A stretch of 64,000 bases of DNA. Origin: DATCMU01 sp036563245 (GTDB lineage Bacteria > Pseudomonadota > Alphaproteobacteria > Rhizobiales > Devosiaceae). Location: NCBI GenBank assembly GCA_036563245.1, contig DATCMU010000029.1:1-64000 (forward strand), given 5' to 3'. Of the stretch, positions 33,771 through 41,761 are shown in pieces. Each line of letters begins with the position of its first letter. Position 1 is the stretch's first letter. A program made the translations under genes and the position numbers. The notes under the pieces are model-generated. The model was not told the origin of the DNA and searched no databases. It saw only the letters and a list, made by a program, of their open reading frames with translations.

Positions 33771-35243
33771 ATGCCAATGACGCCACGGATGATGAACCTG
33801 CCGATGCACCAGCCCAGCCTGAAATTTGGCACAAGCGGCCTGCGTGGTCTTGTTACGGAACTCGTCGGTGCGCCAGCCTTCGGATACACCTTGGCCTTTG
33901 CGCGCCTGCTGTTGGCCCGGGGTGAAATCGGGGGCGGCGATGTGGTCTATCTGGGCCGCGATCTGCGCGCCAGCAGCCCCGAGATTGTCAGCATATGCGC
34001 CGCCGCGATAGAGGCGGCCGGGCTTGTTCCGCGTGATTGCGGGCAATTGCCCACCCCGGCCCTTGCCGCTCATGCAAGGGCGATGCGGCGGCCCGCGATC
34101 ATGGTGACGGGCAGCCATATTCCGGACGACCGCAACGGGCTCAAGTTCTATCGCGCGATTGGCGAGATCGACAAGGCCGACGAGGCGGACATAACCGGGC
34201 TGGAGCGAACGGTTGCGACGGAAGGCGGGCAGGCCTTCGCCGCCAGTCGGAACATCGCCAGGGACGGCGCGGCGCTCGATGCCTATCGTGGGCGCTATCG
34301 GAACTTCTATGGCCCCGATGCGCTCGCGGGCCTGAAGATCGGCGTCTACCAGCATTCCACCGTGGCACGTGACCTGCTCGTCGAACTGCTGCAGGCGCTT
34401 GGCGCCGCGACCGTGGCGCTGGGCCGTTCGGACAGCTTCATTGCCGTCGATACCGAAGCCCTGCGCCCCGAGGATGTTGCGCTCGCGCGGACCTGGGCGG
34501 CGCAAGGCGAATTCGACGCCATCGTTTCCGCCGATGGCGATGCCGACCGGCCGCTGATCGCCGACGAGACAGGCGTGTTCGTCCGGGGTGATCTCGTCGG
34601 AGCCATCACTGCCGCTCACCTTGGCGCAACCACCGTGGTGACGCCCGTCACCTCCAATTCTGCGCTTGAAGCCCATGGCGGGTTCGAAAGCGTTATCCGC
34701 ACGAAGGTCGGTTCGCCCTATGTCATCGCCGGCATGGCGGCGGCGGGTGGTGGCAGGGTGGCTGGGTTCGAGGCCAATGGCGGGTTTCTTCTGGGGTGGG
34801 ACGTGTCGCGCGACGGGCGCACCCTGTCTGCCCTTCCCACCCGCGACGCGGTTCTGCCCATACTCGCGGTGCTCGCGCAGGTTCGGTCACTGGCAATTCC
34901 GCTTTCGGAACTGGCCGCCCGCTATCGGTTCAGCGCGGTGGCAAGCGACCGCATCGTCGGGGTCGCCATTGAAAAAAGCGGCGCCCTGCTGGGCCGCCTC
35001 GCCAGCGAGCGCGGCTATGCCGAGGCGCTGTTCGCGGATCTGGGGGGCGTGAGGAAACTGGACGCCAAAGACGGCCTCAGGTTCACGCTGGGAAATGGCG
35101 AAATCGTGCATGTCCGCGCGTCCGGCAATGCGCCCGAATTGCGCTGCTACGTCGAAGCCGGGGATCAGGGCAAGGCCCAGGTTCGCCTCGCCTGGGCGCT
35201 CGGTGCGCTGCGCGAACGGCTGGGCGCGCTCGCGGCCAGCTAG
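33771..35243 (+). CDS. Phosphomannomutase/phosphoglucomutase
   Basis: A 490-residue alpha-D-phosphohexomutase interconverting sugar 6- and 1-phosphates. Visible motifs are the phosphoserine loop VTGSHIPDDRNGLKFY (TGSHIP is typical of phosphomannomutases), the metal loop SADGDADRPLIAD, the sugar-binding loop FEANGGFLLG and the phosphate-binding loop RASGNAPELRCYVEA. The N-terminus (SLKFGTSGLRG) is the usual first strand. Several ATGs lie in frame (33771, 33777, 33789, 33792, 33804); 33771 is chosen for the G-rich site before it. The gene stands just ahead of a polysaccharide export pair, so it probably supplies mannose- or glucose-1-phosphate for nucleotide-sugar synthesis. Confidence 0.9.
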   Translation: MPMTPRMMNLPMHQPSLKFGTSGLRGLVTELVGAPAFGYTLAFARLLLARGEIGGGDVVYLGRDLRASSPEIVSICAAAIEAAGLVPRDCGQLPTPALAAHARAMRRPAIMVTGSHIPDDRNGLKFYRAIGEIDKADEADITGLERTVATEGGQAFAASRNIARDGAALDAYRGRYRNFYGPDALAGLKIGVYQHSTVARDLLVELLQALGAATVALGRSDSFIAVDTEALRPEDVALARTWAAQGEFDAIVSADGDADRPLIADETGVFVRGDLVGAITAAHLGATTVVTPVTSNSALEAHGGFESVIRTKVGSPYVIAGMAAAGGGRVAGFEANGGFLLGWDVSRDGRTLSALPTRDAVLPILAVLAQVRSLAIPLSELAARYRFSAVASDRIVGVAIEKSGALLGRLASERGYAEALFADLGGVRKLDAKDGLRFTLGNGEIVHVRASGNAPELRCYVEAGDQGKAQVRLAWALGALRERLGALAAS

Positions 35244-35321
35244 CATCGGCGCCCCGTACGCCCTCTGGCACCCGCTGCCAGCGCAGTCTGCAGGACTTAC
35301 GTACCTATACGGAGTGCTCGG

Positions 35322-35350
35322 TTGACAAAACCGCACCATGTACGGATACA
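35322..35350 (+). promoter_or_regulatory. Candidate promoter of the polysaccharide export operon
   Basis: A perfect TTGACA at 35322-35327 is followed after 17 bases by GATACA, a weak -10 box. It lies about 70 bases before the permease start. Confidence 0.4.
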
Positions 35351-35416
35351 CCCGAACAGAGCGATTTCCAGAGCCGCAGCCCCGCCGTGGCCATTCATAT
35401 TTCAAGAAGGCTGTTC

Positions 35417-36274
35417 ATGTCCGCCCCAGATGAGCGCAAAGGCCGCGGCGCCCGCTTCGGAACCGGCGGGGATACCGCATCCGTGCCAGCGGCGCGGACC
35501 GGCTTTCGCGCCCAGACTGCCGAAATATCGCACCAGGTCGCCCTGGCCTGGTATTTTGCCTGGAGCGACACGCGTGCGCGCTACAAACGCAGCGTCCTGG
35601 GGCCGTTCTGGCTGGTCCTGAGCACGCTGATCGGCATTGGCGGCCTTGCGCTGGTCTGGGCCGCCCTGATGAAGGTCGACGCGGCGCAGTTCGTGCCGTC
35701 GCTGACCATCGGCCTCGTCCTTTGGAACATGATTTCGGGCAGCGTCACCGGCTCGGCCGGGGTGTTTGCGCGCAACGCGACGGTAATCAAGAACATCAGG
35801 ACGCCGTCCTTGCGAATCTCGCTGCAACTTCTGTTCCAGCAGGCCGTCAATTTCGTGCACAACCTGGTGTTGGTCGCGGTGGTGCTCGCCATCTATCCGC
35901 AAAGCCTGTCGCCCATGGCACTGCTGGCCATCCCGGGGCTTGCCCTGGTGCTGGTCAATCTCTTGTGGGTCATCCAGCTTCTGGGCTTTCTGGGGGCGCG
36001 GTTCCGCGATTTCGAACCTCTGATCGGCGCCTTGATGCCGGTTCTGTTCTTCATGAGCCCGGTGCTTTATCGCTCGCATCAGCTTGGGACCCGGTCCTTC
36101 CTGATGGGCTTCAACCCGATGGGCTATTGGGTCGAGGTGGTTCGCGAGCCGATAGTGGGCAGTGTGCCTTCCGCCTTCACCTATGCCATGACTGTCGCCA
36201 TGGCGATCGTCGGCTGGTGGCTCGCTCTCTGGATGACGCGGGCCAAGGGTCACCGGCTGGCATATTGGGTCTGA
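35417..36274 (+). CDS. ABC-2 polysaccharide export permease (Wzm/KpsM type)
   Basis: A 285-residue inner-membrane permease that should export a polysaccharide together with the ATPase encoded next. After a polar N-terminus the ABC-2 signature follows: LAWYFAWSDTRARYKRSVLGPFW, then six hydrophobic segments ending in FNPMGYWVEVVREPIVG and a short last helix. ATG 35417 is chosen because AGAAGG lies six bases upstream; a GTG at 35387 would add ten residues. Only three bases separate it from the ATPase gene. The carried polymer may be an O-antigen or capsule. Confidence 0.9.
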   Translation: MSAPDERKGRGARFGTGGDTASVPAARTGFRAQTAEISHQVALAWYFAWSDTRARYKRSVLGPFWLVLSTLIGIGGLALVWAALMKVDAAQFVPSLTIGLVLWNMISGSVTGSAGVFARNATVIKNIRTPSLRISLQLLFQQAVNFVHNLVLVAVVLAIYPQSLSPMALLAIPGLALVLVNLLWVIQLLGFLGARFRDFEPLIGALMPVLFFMSPVLYRSHQLGTRSFLMGFNPMGYWVEVVREPIVGSVPSAFTYAMTVAMAIVGWWLALWMTRAKGHRLAYWV

Positions 36275-36277
36275 ACG

Positions 36278-37003
36278 ATGGCGCGCATTTCCCTGCAAGA
36301 TGTCACCGTGGAATACCCCATCTACAATGCGGGGGCTTTCTCGCTGCGCTCCAACCTTCTGGCTATCGGAACAGGCGGGCGAATTTCCAGTGAAGCCCGT
36401 CGCGTGCGCACCGTCACCGCGCTTGACCGGGTGACGCTGGAACTTGGCGACGGCGATCGCCTGGGGCTGGTGGGGCACAACGGGTCGGGTAAGTCCACCC
36501 TTCTGCGCACCATGGCAGGCATCTACACCCCGACCCGGGGCCGGATCGAGATCGAGGGCCGTGTCTCCACGGTGTTCGGCCTGGGCGCGGGCCTGCAGCC
36601 TGAACTCACCGGCTACGACAATATCGTGCGCATGGCGATGATGCTCGGCGCGACACGCGGGCAGGCCGAGGCGAGCATCCCCGAAATCGAGGCCTTCACC
36701 GAACTGGGCGATTTCCTCAAGGTGCCCGTCCACACCTATTCGGCGGGCATGCGCACGCGGCTGACCTTCGCTGTGGCCACGGCCGCCCAACCCGAGATTC
36801 TGCTTGTCGACGAGGTGTTCGGCGCTGGCGACGCGGATTTCCAGGGCAAGGCGAAAATGCGCATGGCCGAATTCGTCGAGAAGTCGAGCATTCTGGTCCT
36901 GGCGTCGCATTCGGGCGAGTTGATTGAAAAGCTCTGTGACACAGTAATTTGTCTCAGCCATGGCGCAATTGTTGCCAGTCGTGAGGCCGCAGTCATTAGA
37001 TAA
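36278..37003 (+). CDS. ABC polysaccharide export ATPase (Wzt/KpsT type)
   Basis: A 241-residue ATPase powering the permease encoded upstream. Walker A is LVGHNGSGKSTLLRTM (near 66), the signature motif YSAGMRTRLTF (near 153), Walker B ILLVDEVFGAGD (near 173) and the H-loop VLASHS (near 209). The YSxGMxxRL signature is characteristic of polysaccharide exporters. There is no C-terminal carbohydrate-binding domain of the Wzt O9a kind, so chain-length control, if any, is done elsewhere. Confidence 0.92.
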   Translation: MARISLQDVTVEYPIYNAGAFSLRSNLLAIGTGGRISSEARRVRTVTALDRVTLELGDGDRLGLVGHNGSGKSTLLRTMAGIYTPTRGRIEIEGRVSTVFGLGAGLQPELTGYDNIVRMAMMLGATRGQAEASIPEIEAFTELGDFLKVPVHTYSAGMRTRLTFAVATAAQPEILLVDEVFGAGDADFQGKAKMRMAEFVEKSSILVLASHSGELIEKLCDTVICLSHGAIVASREAAVIR

Positions 37004-37035
37004 CTATTACAATTGAAAGAGTTGGAAGAGAGAAA

Positions 37036-38790
37036 TTGGACATTTGGATCTTGACATCGGAGTTGCCGCCGCATTTTCCAGGAGGCGGTATTGCCACTTA
37101 CGTCATGGAATTTGCTCGCGCATTGGTGCGCAAGGGGCATCAGCCTGTCGTTTTTGCCAGGGCACCAAACAATCAGCAAACCAGAGAAGAAGTCTCAGAC
37201 GACGGCTATACCGTTGTTTGGGTCGCTCTGTCCAAGACCAAGGGTATGGGGTTCGACCACCGTCTTTCGTATTCTTTCGCGGAAGAGATTGAGCGGCAAA
37301 TTTCAACCGGGCGAAATCCGCCCGACCTCATCGAAGTTCAGGACTACAATGCACTTGGCTACTTTCTGCTGAAGAAGAAACTCCTTTCCGATGATTTCTT
37401 GCGATCGGTGCCCATTTCGGTGTTTTGCCACACACCTTCCTATGACATCGCCGCCGTAAACGAAGAGCCACGCTACAAGTTCCCGAAGTACTGGGTTGGC
37501 CGTTCCGAGCGTTTCTGCCTCCTTGCGGCAGATCAGATCGTTGCCCCCAGCAAGTTCCTTGCGTCCCGGATTGAGGCAGAAATTGGAAGGAAGGTCGACG
37601 TCTGTCCGCTCCCGATGCACCCCATCGATTTGATGCCGGCTGACGGCCCGAAAGCCGATGGAGGCAATCTCTTGTATGTGGGGCGACTAGAAGTCAGAAA
37701 GGGTGTCATTCAGCTCTTGGCTGCAATGAACGATCTTTGGGAAAGTGGCGCCACGGCAAAGTTGGTGATGATTGGTGCCGACACCAAATGGCACGCCAAG
37801 GGCATCGGCGTTCGCGAGTACCTTTCCAATCGCTACAGAAAGCATGTCGAAAGAGGCTTGCTGGTCTTTCGAGGGCAAGTTCCCAGAAACAAGGTGGCGG
37901 ACGCAATGCGCTGGGCAAAGGCAGTCGTCGTGCCTTCGCTCTATGAGAATTTCCCTTACGTCTGCGTTGAAGCCATGTCCAATGGCGCGGTAGTCATCGC
38001 ATCGAACAGCGGTGGTCAGTCGGAAATGGTAGGCGACGACGGAACAAGCGGGATCGTGTTCGATTGGGTACAAGACGGCAGTCTCCGCCGCAGTATAGAG
38101 GAGGCGCTTAGTTTGACGGCCGATCAGAGGGCTGCCATTTCAGCCAACGCACGCCAGCGCATTCAAGATATTACCGATCCCGACCTATTTGTGGACAGGC
38201 GTCTCGAGTTGGCGCGGCGCGCGCATTCCAGCGCAAGTCAGGGCAAGAACTATCCGTTCTTGAACCAGCTTCTGCCCGCGGAACGACAGACGCCAAAATA
38301 TCGGCCTCGAGCTGTCCCTGCCACGCAACGCGGAAAGCTCACCGTTGTAATTCCCTACTTCAATCTTGGCGACTTCGTCATGGAAACCATCGACTCGGTG
38401 ATGGAGTCCACCTGCGATGATATCGAGGTGCTCGTTGTCAACGATGGATCAACCGACAAGAAATCAATTGAAGTCATCGAAGACGCCGCCAGCCGCGATT
38501 GGCGTTTTCCACTGCGTGTCTTGACGGTGGAAAACGGGGGGTTGGCCAGAGCCCGGAACTTGGGTGCTGAAGCGGCCGAAACCGAGTTCCTCGCATTCCT
38601 TGATGCCGACGACAAGGTTCGTCCCACCTATTACGAGCGCTGCATCTCGCTGCTCAACCGGTATCAGAATGCGTCGTTTGTCTTCTCATGGCTTCAGTAT
38701 TTCGGCGGCGCAAACGATGTGTGGGTGAATTTCGACACCGAACTCCCTACATGCTGGTCGGGAACATGCTTGCGCCGCTTCAGGTGGTGA
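37036..38790 (+). CDS. Two-domain glycosyltransferase (GT4 + GT2), frame broken
   Basis: The N-terminal domain (about 1-400) is a GT-B, GT4-type enzyme: SELPPHFPGGGIATYVMEFA, VGRLEVRKGVIQLLAAM and the donor-binding PSLYENFPYVCVEAMSNGAVV. A GT-A, GT2-type domain follows from about 435: TVVIPYFNLGDFVMETIDS, VLVVNDGSTD, GGLARARNLG and FLDADDKVRP (DxD). The frame then ends prematurely after ELPTCWSG. The true continuation, ELP then YMLVGNMLAP, is in the next frame and runs to 39338. One missing base in the CCC run at 38745-38747 explains this. The TTG start at 37036 has GGAAGAG upstream. The intact protein would have about 767 residues and build the exported polysaccharide. Confidence 0.8.
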   Translation: MDIWILTSELPPHFPGGGIATYVMEFARALVRKGHQPVVFARAPNNQQTREEVSDDGYTVVWVALSKTKGMGFDHRLSYSFAEEIERQISTGRNPPDLIEVQDYNALGYFLLKKKLLSDDFLRSVPISVFCHTPSYDIAAVNEEPRYKFPKYWVGRSERFCLLAADQIVAPSKFLASRIEAEIGRKVDVCPLPMHPIDLMPADGPKADGGNLLYVGRLEVRKGVIQLLAAMNDLWESGATAKLVMIGADTKWHAKGIGVREYLSNRYRKHVERGLLVFRGQVPRNKVADAMRWAKAVVVPSLYENFPYVCVEAMSNGAVVIASNSGGQSEMVGDDGTSGIVFDWVQDGSLRRSIEEALSLTADQRAAISANARQRIQDITDPDLFVDRRLELARRAHSSASQGKNYPFLNQLLPAERQTPKYRPRAVPATQRGKLTVVIPYFNLGDFVMETIDSVMESTCDDIEVLVVNDGSTDKKSIEVIEDAASRDWRFPLRVLTVENGGLARARNLGAEAAETEFLAFLDADDKVRPTYYERCISLLNRYQNASFVFSWLQYFGGANDVWVNFDTELPTCWSGTCLRRFRW

Positions 38791-39338
38791 GAACGGCTGA
38801 TTTCCTTCGCCACGGTGTAAACAATCCGGCTATGTCGTATGGCATGGAGGACTATGAAGCCTGGATGCGCATGGCGGCATCCGGATGCCTCGGCATCTCG
38901 ATCCCTGAGATCCTGGCCGACTATCGCGTGAGAAAAGATTCAATGTCCCGGGTCTGGAATAGGGGCACTGAGGTTCTCTTGCGCGAATGGATGTGCGAAC
39001 TGAACGCGGACATCTATGGCACTTGGGGGGAGGAGCTCTTTCAGCTTATGAATGCAAATGGGCCCGGATGGCTCTGGAACAATGGTTCCCTGAGCTACCC
39101 GCAATTGGGATATCTCGAAGGGAAGATCTCGCCCGATCACCTTTCTGCGTTACGTTGGAAATTCGACTCCGAACACCTGGCTGAACTGGTGAAAATGCTT
39201 GAAGAGCCTGCGGTCGTTTGGATGATTCAGGCGGTCGTGCGAAGACGCCTGCATCGGTTCGGGGTTAGAGGTGCCAAGGCTCTGCGGGTAATGAGAGACA
39301 AATTTAGGGGGGTATCTGGCGACGCGAAGGCGCAATGA
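38751..39338 (+). pseudogene. C-terminal part of the frameshifted glycosyltransferase
   Basis: Continuation of the GT2 domain in the +2 frame relative to the upstream part. MLVGNMLAP, HGVNNPAMSYGMEDYEAWMRM (the ED catalytic-base region of GT2 enzymes) and IPEILADYRVRKDSMSR are typical GT-A C-terminal features. A helical tail of about 120 residues follows. It has no ribosome site of its own, so it is translated only if the frame is restored; a sequencing error at 38745-38747 is a real possibility. Confidence 0.75.
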
Positions 39339-39339
39339 A

Positions 39340-39453
39340 ATGAATCAACGAATCGGTTATCAAAAATACAGTTACAATAAGAACGGCTACAAGTATTGTA
39401 GATACAATGGAAACGCATATCAAGATCTGGATTTGTACAGAAGAGATATTTGA
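39340..39453 (+). CDS. Tyrosine-rich 37-residue peptide ORF
   Basis: A short ORF of 37 codons that I do not recognise. It starts two bases after the glycosyltransferase stop, with GAAGG nine bases upstream, and ends three bases before the sulfotransferase ATG. Eight of 37 residues are Tyr, with many Asn, Lys and Arg. It contains an internal repeat, KYSYNKNGY against KYCRYNGNAY, whose codons differ mainly at third positions. It is AT-rich like the sulfotransferase gene. Its position and composition suggest a peptide substrate for the sulfotransferase, as RaxX is for RaxST, but it could be non-coding. Confidence 0.4.
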   Translation: MNQRIGYQKYSYNKNGYKYCRYNGNAYQDLDLYRRDI

Positions 39454-39456
39454 CAT

Positions 39457-40134
39457 ATGAGCTTATATCAGTTTTATCCTCGTCTAAAAGGGTGTATCTT
39501 TATAGTGACGTACGGGCGATCAGGGTCTACGCTGCTCCAGAAGGCGTTGCAAACTCTGCCAGACTCCTGCATTCGAGGCGAGAATGATGGGATTTTGGTG
39601 CAACTGTATAGAGCTTATCAGAAGGCCAATTTTGCTAGAGGGCAATTCGGAAAACTACCGACTGCCAGCGACAACCCGTGGTTTGGGGCTGATAGGATTG
39701 ATCCACAGTCGTTTGGGGAGCAACTATCAGAGGTATTTATTCGTGAAATTATTCGCCCTCAATCCAATGTTCGCTGGGTAGGATTCAAAGAAATAAGATA
39801 TTCAGAGCTAAAGGAGGATTTCGTATCATTTTTCGATTTTGCCAGAAAAGTATTTCCAAATTTATTCATTGTTTTTAACTCGAGAAACGTTTCGGCAGTG
39901 CGAGAATCTGGGTGGTGGGCAAAAATGGATCCGGATAATGTAGCGAAAATTATCTCTGAAATGGATGCGAGATTTTCTTCATATTCACAATCTGCGCCGC
40001 ATTGCACATTTCATGCGCACCACGAGGAGACTTCGACAAACCCTTCTTCACTTTCCGCACTGTTCGAAATGCTGGGTGAGCCGATGGATATAGAGCGCCT
40101 GCGGTTGGCGGTGACGAGCAAGCTCACGCACTGA
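39457..40134 (+). CDS. Sulfotransferase-family protein
   Basis: A 225-residue protein with PAPS-sulfotransferase motifs: the 5'-phosphosulfate loop VTYGRSGSTLLQKAL at about 18-32 and the 3'-phosphate-binding segment IVFNSRNVSAVRESGWW near 150. It should transfer sulfate from PAPS to a sugar or tyrosine hydroxyl, acting in the cytoplasm. The gene is visibly AT-rich compared with its neighbours, which suggests recent transfer. It lies in a polysaccharide locus, so a sugar acceptor is the default. The preceding Tyr-rich ORF raises tyrosine sulfation as an alternative. The family also includes bacterial proteins of untested activity. Confidence 0.75.
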   Translation: MSLYQFYPRLKGCIFIVTYGRSGSTLLQKALQTLPDSCIRGENDGILVQLYRAYQKANFARGQFGKLPTASDNPWFGADRIDPQSFGEQLSEVFIREIIRPQSNVRWVGFKEIRYSELKEDFVSFFDFARKVFPNLFIVFNSRNVSAVRESGWWAKMDPDNVAKIISEMDARFSSYSQSAPHCTFHAHHEETSTNPSSLSALFEMLGEPMDIERLRLAVTSKLTH

Positions 40135-40193
40135 ATACCTCGGAGGCCCGCGAATTTTGCTGAAATGGGTCGATTTAGGCGGTTGCGATTTAC

Positions 40194-41609
40194 TCACACA
40201 TACTGCCCGCCCGTCGCCGCGCTGCCCGCCGATGAGCCGGGGAAGTAGTCCGGCCCCGCGCCGCCTGTCCGGATCACGCCGTTCAGGCCGACCCCGTAAC
40301 GGATGCCGGTCACCGAGAATGCGCCAAGCTCATAGGTCATCGACCCGCTGTTGATGGTGCCCTGGTTGACCGAGACGAACCTGTTGAGCGCGATGTCCGC
40401 CGTCACCGTGACGGTTTTCGAGTACATCTCGACAATGCCGCCATATGATACAGACAGGTGCGCATAGCTCGGCGCGCCTGAGATCGCGTAGTCGCCGATC
40501 ATCTTGAGATAGGCCCCGTTCGCCACCGAGACATGGTTTGCCGCGGACGCGGCGGCGAAGTCGAGTTCGCCCGCCTCGATCGCCACGTTGCCGCCGTTGA
40601 ACACCAGCGGATAGGCGCTGGTGCCGCCGATCCTGAAACCGCGGATGCGCCACTTGCCGCAACTCGTGCCGTGGAAATTGCCGTTCACCACCACATTGGC
40701 CGGTGCCGTGGTGTCGCCCACGATCTCGATCCAGCCCGATCCCACGAATGCCGACAGTTCGACATTCTCGTTGTAGGTTCCGGCGGCCACGTTGATCGTG
40801 ACGGTATGGATGCCGCAGTCGAGGGCGGTCGCGGCATCGACGGCCTTCTGTATCGTGGCGAAGGCCCCCGCCCCGGCAACAAGGCCGTCATTGTCGTCCG
40901 AGCCGCTGCCAGCGTCCACGTAATAGGCGCGGTCAGCCGCGATCTGCTCGCGCACGCCGGGCGCGCGCAATCCGGTGGGGATCGACACCAAGCCGGTCTG
41001 CCTGTCCACCACGATCGCCTCCGTCCAGGCGGCGCCGTCCGGACTGACCTTGACGTGCCAGTTGTCGTCGCCGGCCAGGCCGAATTCGGCGCGGCCGGAC
41101 CATCCGGTCTGGAACAGCACCGACGCGGTATCGGCGGCGCCCGCCTTGTTGATCTTGAGCTGGTGCCCCGCCCCGTCATGGGTGAGAAGCGTCGCCTCCG
41201 CCGCAGAGGCCAGGCGGTTGATTGCGTCGGCGTCGGTGTGAATGCCGAAACGGTCGAGGGCGGGGCCGCCAGTGCCCGCCACCTGCCAGCCGCTTGCCGA
41301 ATAGCGCAGCAATATGCCCTGGCCGGCGTCCCAGACATGCCAGCCCTCGGCCGGTGTGAAGAAGTTCCACGCCCCGGCGGAGAATGCGGCCATGGCCCCA
41401 TCCCGGCCAGCCCAGTCGCCCGTGGCTCCGCTCGCCACGATATGGCAATCGCCTTCAGCGGGATCCGCGGGCGGCACCGTGAGGTTGCTTGTCGCCACTC
41501 CGGGCTGCACCAGCACGTCCAGCGCCAGCACGGCCTCGTTGTGGGTGATGTGCTTGAGCGCCTGGCTCGGCGCGATATAGGGCAGCTTGAGGCGGGGCGA
41601 CTGATCCAT
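40194..41609 (-). CDS. DUF2793 protein with C-terminal beta-helix-like region
   Basis: A 471-residue protein. The N-terminal 120 residues are DUF2793, found in alphaproteobacterial phage tail and related proteins: SPRLKLPYIAPSQALKHITHNEAVLALD, then GWHVWDAGQGILLRYSASGW. From about 240 the sequence becomes a parallel-beta-helix-like repeat rich in Gly, Ala, Ser, Val and Asn (AYYVDAGSGSDDNDGL, FATIQKAVDAA, VTINVAAGTYNENV). This resembles pectate-lyase or tailspike folds. ATG 41609 is chosen because AAGGAG lies eight bases upstream. No signal peptide is seen. It is transcribed against its neighbours. A tail-fibre-like or polysaccharide-binding role is likely. Confidence 0.8.
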   Translation of the reverse strand: MDQSPRLKLPYIAPSQALKHITHNEAVLALDVLVQPGVATSNLTVPPADPAEGDCHIVASGATGDWAGRDGAMAAFSAGAWNFFTPAEGWHVWDAGQGILLRYSASGWQVAGTGGPALDRFGIHTDADAINRLASAAEATLLTHDGAGHQLKINKAGAADTASVLFQTGWSGRAEFGLAGDDNWHVKVSPDGAAWTEAIVVDRQTGLVSIPTGLRAPGVREQIAADRAYYVDAGSGSDDNDGLVAGAGAFATIQKAVDAATALDCGIHTVTINVAAGTYNENVELSAFVGSGWIEIVGDTTAPANVVVNGNFHGTSCGKWRIRGFRIGGTSAYPLVFNGGNVAIEAGELDFAAASAANHVSVANGAYLKMIGDYAISGAPSYAHLSVSYGGIVEMYSKTVTVTADIALNRFVSVNQGTINSGSMTYELGAFSVTGIRYGVGLNGVIRTGGAGPDYFPGSSAGSAATGGQYV

Positions 41610-41761
41610 CTTCGGGCTCCTTGGGCATCCTGGGCGTCGCGCAGATGCTAGGGCCGGAGCTCCGACCGAGGATAACTCGGCGCCAAATCCCACGGCGCGA
41701 TTGAAGCGGGCGGCGAAAGCGGGTACTCCGGATGTGTATTTGCGCTTAAGTCATTTCACCA

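Noticed and set aside
35402..36961. Minus-strand ORF of 519 codons opposite the ABC exporter genes
   Set aside because: Rich in His, Arg, Gln and Pro with no motif; it is the antisense shadow of two well-defined ABC transporter genes.
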